DNA of 37,135 bases from an uncultured Oscillibacter sp. Its GTDB lineage: Bacteria; Bacillota; Clostridia; Oscillospirales; Oscillospiraceae. Each line of letters begins with the position of its first letter. Position 1 is the first letter of the stretch. Shown here piece by piece: positions 33,926 through 37,135 of this stretch. Location: positions 1 to 37,135 of the forward strand of contig CAJTJA010000020.1 in assembly GCA_910576845.1 (NCBI GenBank), read 5' to 3'. A program made the position numbers and the translations under genes. The notes below the pieces were generated by a model, which did no database searches, was not told the origin of the DNA, and worked only from the letters and a program-made list of their open reading frames with translations.

Positions 33926-34062
33926 CGGAAAATATGACTGTCTTTTTCCAGGAAATGCTCCAGGCCGTAGCCGTGTTTCTCGGAACAGAACCTGTGATTT
34001 ACATCTTTGGTCTTGTCTGTCTCGCCGCCCTGGCGAAGATAGTTAAAGATATGATCTTTTGA
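33922..34062 (+). CDS. Tiny hydrophobic protein, coat candidate
   Basis: A frame of 46 residues from GTG 33922 (overlapping the previous stop codon by 4 bp) or 42 residues from ATG 33934 contains one membrane helix (PVIYIFGLVCLAALAKIV) and a basic C-terminus. The size resembles pVII/pIX or an unprocessed major coat protein. No signal peptide cleavage site is evident. The overlap start is favoured for coupling. Confidence 0.55.
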   Translation: MTENMTVFFQEMLQAVAVFLGTEPVIYIFGLVCLAALAKIVKDMIF

Positions 34063-34078
34063 GAAAGGAGGTACTTCA

Positions 34079-34288
34079 ATGACTCTTTTAGCTGAGACTG
34101 GAGGCGCCGCCTCCGGCATGACGATGGCCACAGTTCTTTCCCTGATCACGGAGGTTATGACCGCCGCTGTAGGCTGGATCGGCATTATCCTGAATGTGAT
34201 CGTGGAAAATCCGATCTTCATGGTCGGCATCGTGATCACGTTCATCGGCGTCGGTATCGGTCTGATTTCCAGGCTGCTGCACCTGTAA
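34079..34288 (+). CDS. Major coat protein candidate
   Basis: This 69-residue protein has two hydrophobic stretches: about 15 to 43, and NPIFMVGIVITFIGVGIGLI at 44 to 63. It has almost no charge until the basic C-terminus (SRLLHL). The ribosome site GAAAGGAGGT is the strongest in the phage, and a large hairpin terminator follows directly, as after gene VIII in Ff phages. These two points suggest high expression and make it the best major coat candidate. It lacks a clear signal peptide; sequence similarity to pVIII was not recognised. Confidence 0.6.
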   Translation: MTLLAETGGAASGMTMATVLSLITEVMTAAVGWIGIILNVIVENPIFMVGIVITFIGVGIGLISRLLHL

Positions 34289-34293
34289 GGCCA

Positions 34294-34336
34294 TGGAGGG
34301 AGGGCGCACGCAACGAAGTGCGTGCCCCTCCCTCCA
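34294..34336 (+). terminator. Strong hairpin after the coat gene
   Basis: TGGAGGGAGGG plus GCACGCA pairs with TGCGTGC plus CCCTCCCTCCA, 18 bp with one bulged C and a 6-nt loop, followed by a T-rich stretch. It would separate abundant coat mRNA from the zot gene, as the terminator after gene VIII does in Ff phages. Confidence 0.75.
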
Positions 34337-34377
34337 GACATCTTTCTATCTGAATTTCCGAAAGGAGTGCAATATAG

Positions 34378-35094
34378 ATGGCTCTGCTTATTCTCGCCGC
34401 CCTGGCCTATCTCCCCTTCTTCCTGCTCTCGTTCCTCTGTCCGAAGCATGCCCACGTTCTCAACGTTTACTTTGGCGTCCCCGGCTCCGGCAAGACTACC
34501 TTTGCCGCCTACCTGACCCGCTGGGCCCTGCACGAAAACTTCATCATCCGATTTTGCCGGAAGCACCCAAACCGCATGACGGCCCTGCTCCTGAACAGCC
34601 GCTATCTGAAACGCCGGATTGATGTCTTTTCCAACGTCCCCATTACCGGAGCCTACCAGCTCAACGCCAAAGAGGATATCGGACACTTCATGATTGAAGA
34701 TGCCAAAATCATCATCGACGAGGCGGGCATCGAATACAACAACCGGAACTATAAAACCTTCTCTCAGGAGGCAATTTATTTCTACAAGTACCATCGGCAT
34801 TACAAGACCTCCGTGGACATCTTCTCCCAGAGCTACGAGGATATGGACGTCACTCTCCGGCGGCTGGCTCAAAATTTTTACGTTGTCCGGCGCTCCCTCG
34901 TCCCGTTCTGTGTGGTAGCCCGGAAGATTCGGCGGAAAGTTGGCGTCGATGAACACACAAAGCAGATCATGGACCTGTACGCTATGGGCGTCCCTATCAT
35001 CGACACCAGGCGCATCTTCGCCCCTTCTCTCTGGAAGCTGTTCAACAGCTATTCCCGAAAGGAGCTTCCTAAAAAGGATTGGCCCGTTTGGTGA
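34378..35094 (+). CDS. zot: Zot/pI-like phage assembly ATPase
   Basis: The 238-residue protein has an N-terminal membrane helix (about 2 to 20), Walker A GVPGSGKT (K39), and Walker B KIIIDEAG (D114, E115). The pattern DIFSQSYEDMDVTLRRLAQNF after it is typical of the zonular occludens toxin-like domain. These ATPases sit in the membrane and drive extrusion and assembly of filamentous phage; they are the best marker gene of inoviruses. AAAGGAGT precedes ATG 34378. The protein lacks the long periplasmic part of Gram-negative pI, as expected for a host with one membrane. Confidence 0.88.
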   Translation: MALLILAALAYLPFFLLSFLCPKHAHVLNVYFGVPGSGKTTFAAYLTRWALHENFIIRFCRKHPNRMTALLLNSRYLKRRIDVFSNVPITGAYQLNAKEDIGHFMIEDAKIIIDEAGIEYNNRNYKTFSQEAIYFYKYHRHYKTSVDIFSQSYEDMDVTLRRLAQNFYVVRRSLVPFCVVARKIRRKVGVDEHTKQIMDLYAMGVPIIDTRRIFAPSLWKLFNSYSRKELPKKDWPVW

Positions 35095-35095
35095 G

Positions 35096-35149
35096 TGTAA
35101 CACATCGTCGACGCTGCAGCAGCTCGCCGGCCGCTTCGTTTGTGTTACA
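35096..35149 (+). repeat. 54-bp inverted-end element, copy 3 (after zot)
   Basis: The ends TGTAACACA and TGTGTTACA are perfectly inverted (9 bp). It begins 1 nt after the zot stop codon (TGA, 35092-35094). The core contains GCTGCAGC and CCGGCCG. Confidence 0.85.
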
Positions 35150-35197
35150 GCTAACAGCCTGGGTCCTGTATCCCTTGCGCCGCAAAGCCTTCAAGGG

Positions 35198-36199
35198 TCA
35201 AGCTGCTTCCGCCGGCGTTTTCCATCCCAGAATCTTTCTCGGATAGTGATTCATCCAGCGTTCCACCGCCTTAATCTTTCGCTGGCTGATTTTTGCAAAG
35301 TCCGTTCCTTTCGGGAACCATCTGCGAATCATCCGGTTATGTACCTCATTGGTTCCCTTCTCCCAGGCGGCGTAGGAATGGCAGTAGAAGACGGTGAACC
35401 TCTCGCCGCCCAGCACGGACTTAATAAGCAAGTCATGCTCCAGGAACTCCGGCCCGTTGTCCGTGGTGAGGGTCTTGAACCGTTGATAGAAATCCGGCGT
35501 GGTCCGCTCCAGCTTGTCAAAGACGGCCCGGACGGAAGCGGCCCGCTTGTCCGGCAGCTTGAAAATCAGCTCCTGCCGGGTCCGCCGTTCCGTCAGCGTC
35601 AGAAGCACGGCCCCGCTTCCTTCCTGGGGGCCGACTACCATGTCCATTTCCCAATGTCCATATTCCGAACGTTCCAGGATGTTGGCGGGCCTGTCCACGA
35701 TGGACGGCAATTCGGAATGGACAACACGGGACTGCTTTCCCTCACTTTTGGGCTTCCGCTTTGGCTTCTCCAGAAGGTTCGCACTGGTAAGCCTGACAAA
35801 AAGTCCAATCTCTATGTAGTTATACAGTGTGGAGACGCAGACTGTAGTTGTAAAGCCTTTTCGCTTTGCAAGTTCCAGCGCAACGGCAGGGGAGCACTTT
35901 TCCCGGAGCATCTTGTCTTCCAGGAATGCGGCAAAGGCCCGGTCCTTCCCAATTTTGAGACCCCGGCCCTTGTTCAGCCGGTTCCGGTCCTGAACGGCCT
36001 GGCCCTTCTCCGCCGAATACCGCCATTCGTCCCAATAGTCCATCGTGTGGAGATACCGCCCCCGCTTGATTTCGTTGTAAATGGTCTGCCGGGAAAACCC
36101 CAGCTCCCGGGCGATCTGGGCAATAGGCACCTTGTAGCGTAATTTCTCCTCCAGCCGTATCCGCTGTTCCCAGCTCATGATTTTCTGCCCTTTCGTCAT
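35198..36199 (-). CDS. IS30 family transposase, probable prophage integrase
   Basis: The 333-residue transposase has an N-terminal helix-turn-helix (VPIAQIARELGFSRQTIYNE, about 28 to 47) and a DDE domain. The catalytic residues are D in HWEMDMVVG, D in TTDNGPEF and E in GTNEVHNRMIRR. IS30-type enzymes move DNA through circular intermediates. No IS ends are found directly around this gene, while the whole prophage has its own terminal inverted repeats, so the enzyme most likely serves the phage. GGGAGG lies 12 nt before ATG 36199. It is flanked by element copies 3 and 4. Confidence 0.9.
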   Translation of the reverse strand: MTKGQKIMSWEQRIRLEEKLRYKVPIAQIARELGFSRQTIYNEIKRGRYLHTMDYWDEWRYSAEKGQAVQDRNRLNKGRGLKIGKDRAFAAFLEDKMLREKCSPAVALELAKRKGFTTTVCVSTLYNYIEIGLFVRLTSANLLEKPKRKPKSEGKQSRVVHSELPSIVDRPANILERSEYGHWEMDMVVGPQEGSGAVLLTLTERRTRQELIFKLPDKRAASVRAVFDKLERTTPDFYQRFKTLTTDNGPEFLEHDLLIKSVLGGERFTVFYCHSYAAWEKGTNEVHNRMIRRWFPKGTDFAKISQRKIKAVERWMNHYPRKILGWKTPAEAA

Positions 36200-36243
36200 A
36201 ACCCGCCAAATCCTCCCTGGCTTAAAGTGTTTGACATTGAACA

Positions 36244-36275
36244 GTCCGCCGCCTACGGCCTATGCCGTGGGCGGT
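36244..36275 (-). promoter_or_regulatory. Hairpin upstream of the transposase gene
   Basis: CCGCC plus TACGGC pairs with GCCGTG plus GGCGG around CTAT, in the leader of the transposase gene. It may limit transposase translation or transcription, as is common for transposase leaders. Confidence 0.4.
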
Positions 36276-36281
36276 CCCTAT

Positions 36282-36335
36282 TGTAACACACCGCCGCAAG
36301 CCGCGTCCGGAGGCCTCCCGCAATATTGTGTTACA
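36282..36335 (-). repeat. 54-bp inverted-end element, copy 4 (after the RHH-like gene)
   Basis: The ends TGTAACACA and TGTGTTACA are perfectly inverted. Read on the minus strand, the stop codon of the RHH-like gene is inside the element (CTG-TAA-CAC), the same arrangement as rep and copy 1. The core holds the palindrome GGAGGCCTCC. Confidence 0.85.
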
Positions 36336-36618
36336 GATTCTCCAATTCCTTCAGCTGATAGTCCAGGCTCCGCTGGATGCTCCGTATCACCCGGTCCAGC
36401 GTCTCTCGCCGCTTCCGAAGTTCAGCAAGCTGCTTCCGCTCCTGTTGGATTCGCTCCTGAACCTGCTCCAGCTCCGCCTCCCTCTGCGGCAGCTCCCAAA
36501 CGCACCGGGTCACGAGGTTTTCAAACTTCTCCGTAAAGGTATTCCCGGCCTGCCGGTCAATAAGCTCCGCCAGCTCGTCCGAAAAGCGGATGCTTCGGAT
36601 ATTCGGTTTTCCCGCCAT
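36331..36618 (-). CDS. Small DNA-binding-like protein with coiled coil
   Basis: The 95-residue protein starts with a ribbon-helix-helix-like pattern (IRSIRFSDELAELIDRQA, about 7 to 24). A long coiled coil follows (about 44 to 92, rich in E, Q, R and L heptads). AAAGGAG lies 6 nt before ATG 36618; the open frame further upstream crosses strong hairpins and is not coding. It may regulate the phage or act with the transposase; both are inference. Confidence 0.65.
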   Translation of the reverse strand: MAGKPNIRSIRFSDELAELIDRQAGNTFTEKFENLVTRCVWELPQREAELEQVQERIQQERKQLAELRKRRETLDRVIRSIQRSLDYQLKELENL

Positions 36619-36712
36619 GTCTAGCTCCTTTCTCCGGGACGCACCCGGCCCCAAAATAAAAATATGTCGGCCTGCTGAAATCGGCCTCGGCGATTTCGGT
36701 TGCCCACCGTGG

Positions 36713-36827
36713 GCACAATCACTGTTGGCTGTCAGGGGTTGGAGCGAAGCGGAAAGCAAAAAGTTTTCCAGGCTCTTCGGAACCTGGAAAACTTTTTGCG
36801 GCCCTTGACCGCCAACTGTTATTGTGC
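36713..36827. repeat. 115-nt long hairpin in the phage intergenic region
   Basis: The outer arms 36713-36738 and 36802-36827 pair with 4 mismatches in 26 positions. The inner arms GCAAAAAGTTTTCCAGG (36756-36772) and CCTGGAAAACTTTTTGC (36783-36799) pair perfectly over 17 bp with a 10-nt loop. Such a long imperfect hairpin in the noncoding part of a filamentous phage is a good candidate for the packaging signal or the complementary-strand origin. Confidence 0.7.
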
Positions 36828-36831
36828 GACT

Positions 36832-36854
36832 GTCCCGGCCTTCCAGGCCGGGAC
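36832..36854. repeat. Second perfect hairpin in the phage intergenic region
   Basis: GTCCCGGCC and GGCCGGGAC pair over 9 bp around TTCCA, 4 nt after the long hairpin. The region 36619-37100 holds no gene; it contains several hairpins (also around 36677-36715), element copy 5, the right phage end and two rpmB promoters. Confidence 0.65.
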
Positions 36855-36885
36855 TCCTCATTCCCCTCGTACCCGCCGCGCGGTC

Positions 36886-36939
36886 TGTGACACATTTCCC
36901 AGGCCGCAGCTGCTCCGCGAGCACAATTCTTGTGTGACA
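36886..36939. repeat. 54-bp inverted-end element, copy 5 (near the right phage end)
   Basis: The ends are TGTGACACA and TGTGTGACA, which pair with one mismatch; an inner stem TGCTC/GAGCA with loop CGC is present. It is the most divergent copy and the only one not next to a stop codon, but the length is again exactly 54 bp. Confidence 0.75.
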
Positions 36940-36967
36940 TCTTTTTTCCGGGGTGTCAAAAAAACTC

Positions 36968-36997
36968 TTGACATCCACCCCGCAAAAAAACTACAAT
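36968..36997 (+). promoter_or_regulatory. Hybrid promoter across the right prophage junction
   Basis: TTGACA (36968-36973) lies inside the phage end, TACAAT (36992-36997) starts in the direct repeat and ends in host DNA; the spacer is 18 bp. It points to rpmB. Confidence 0.6.
36978..36992. repeat. Right direct repeat flanking the inovirus prophage
   Basis: This is a second exact copy of CCCCGCAAAAAAACT (see 28747-28761). It overlaps the last two bases of the phage terminal repeat ATCCACC (36973-36979). Confidence 0.75.
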
Positions 36998-37014
36998 TAT
37001 TTTGAAAATTCTTC

Positions 37015-37043
37015 TTGCATTTTCTGAATAATTCTGTTATTAT
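37015..37043 (+). promoter_or_regulatory. Host promoter of rpmB
   Basis: TTGCAT (37015-37020) and TATTAT (37038-37043) are 17 bp apart, about 58 nt before the rpmB start. The region is AT-rich and entirely host DNA, so this is the probable native promoter. Confidence 0.7.
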
Positions 37044-37100
37044 AACACTTGTGCTTATGAAAATACGCACATAGTATGCAACAGCGGGGAGGTGCAATGG

Positions 37101-37135
37101 ATGGCTAAGTGCGAGTATTGCGGCAAAGGCGTGAC
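37101..37135 (+). CDS. rpmB: 50S ribosomal protein bL28 (5' end only)
   Basis: ATG 37101 has GGGGAGG upstream and opens MAKCEYCGKGV, the start of the cysteine-containing (zinc-binding) form of bL28, a large-subunit ribosomal protein of about 62 residues. Only 11 full codons are inside the window. ATG 37097 is out of frame and ends at once. Confidence 0.88.
   Translation, partial: MAKCEYCGKGV

Larger units (their letters stand above)
28762..36979 (+). mobile_element. Inovirus (filamentous phage) prophage, about 8.2 kb
   Basis: The order is ssDNA-binding candidate, rolling-circle Rep, small genes, adsorption-type surface protein, tiny membrane proteins, Zot/pI ATPase, IS30-type transposase and a small RHH-like gene, with an intergenic region full of hairpins. 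This fits the inovirus plan and the usual 6 to 10 kb genome size. The element starts GGTGGAT (28762-28768) and ends ATCCACC (36973-36979), a 7-bp terminal inverted repeat. It is flanked by a 13 to 15-bp direct repeat. Inoviruses with a transposase in place of an integrase are known, for example Spiroplasma phages with an IS30-like enzyme. All expected frames are open, so it may be active. Confidence 0.85.

Noticed and set aside
35096..36335. Element copies 3 and 4 as the ends of an autonomous IS30 insertion
   Set aside because: Beyond the 9-bp tips the two do not match in inverted orientation, and three further copies occur away from the transposase. The whole prophage has a different terminal repeat.
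30318..36939. Reading the 54-bp elements as simple intrinsic terminators
   Set aside because: None has a T tract after the stem, lengths are identical at 54 bp, the similarity lies in the ends and not in a GC stem, and two copies lead straight into a ribosome site.
30318..36939. Reading the five 54-bp elements as a CRISPR or tandem repeat array
   Set aside because: They are 1 to 2.5 kb apart (the last two about 550 bp), not regularly spaced, and only the ends are conserved.
36619..36978. N-terminal extension of the RHH-like minus-strand gene up to 36978
   Set aside because: The extension crosses several perfect hairpins and a 54-bp element, while ATG 36618 has a good ribosome site and begins the conserved-looking domain.

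Overview
The window is a piece of a low-to-mid GC Clostridia chromosome, most likely Oscillospiraceae (Flavonifractor/Lawsonibacter-like). Supporting this are sporulation genes (cotJ, cwlD), the Firmicutes order hprK-ROK kinase-murB-rapZ-yvcK-whiA-dnaE, and strong GGAGG ribosome sites throughout. The genus is an inference from gene content; no 16S or marker comparison could be run. Two different mobile elements interrupt this host DNA.

Region 1 (1 to about 11616) is the right part of an integrative mobilizable element whose left end lies outside the window. It carries a type I restriction-modification operon (hsdM partial, hsdS, a small membrane protein, hsdR), a zinc-motif DUF6076-type protein on the other strand, a RepA-like AAA ATPase, a MobC-type accessory protein, a relaxase, a small SHOCT-like protein and a large serine recombinase. 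The element sits inside cotJC, a manganese-catalase-type spore coat gene. Only the first 63 codons of cotJC remain here, and the last 12 residues and stop codon of the recombinase are read from the antisense strand of that host gene.

Region 2 (about 11617 to 28746) is host core DNA: a fused cotJA-cotJB, cwlD, radA, a Xer-like tyrosine recombinase, a putative amidase, a DUF3048 lipoprotein, a DUF4364 regulator-like gene, then a long minus-strand operon hprK-ROK glucokinase-murB-rapZ-yvcK-whiA-DUF3788-dnaE. The operon has a recognisable sigma-A type promoter in front of hprK.

Region 3 (28762 to 36979, about 8.2 kb) looks like a complete filamentous-phage (inovirus) prophage in a Gram-positive host. 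It has a candidate ssDNA-binding protein, a rolling-circle Rep, small accessory genes, a secreted and C-terminally anchored adsorption-type protein with a glycine linker, several tiny membrane/coat candidates, a Zot/pI ATPase, an IS30-type transposase that probably serves as integrase, and a ribbon-helix-helix-like protein. It is bounded by 7-bp terminal inverted repeats and a 13 to 15-bp direct repeat, and was inserted between the divergent promoters of hprK and rpmB.

The most unusual feature is a family of five intergenic elements inside the prophage, each exactly 54 bp long, with near-identical 9-bp inverted ends (TGTAACACA / TGTGTTACA) and different GC-rich 36-bp cores. Four of them lie 0-2 nt from, or contain, the stop codon of the preceding gene, and they separate the phage genome into functional modules. 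This layout resembles integron cassettes with attC sites, although the sequence is not a recognisable attC. The window closes with the first codons of rpmB (ribosomal protein bL28).
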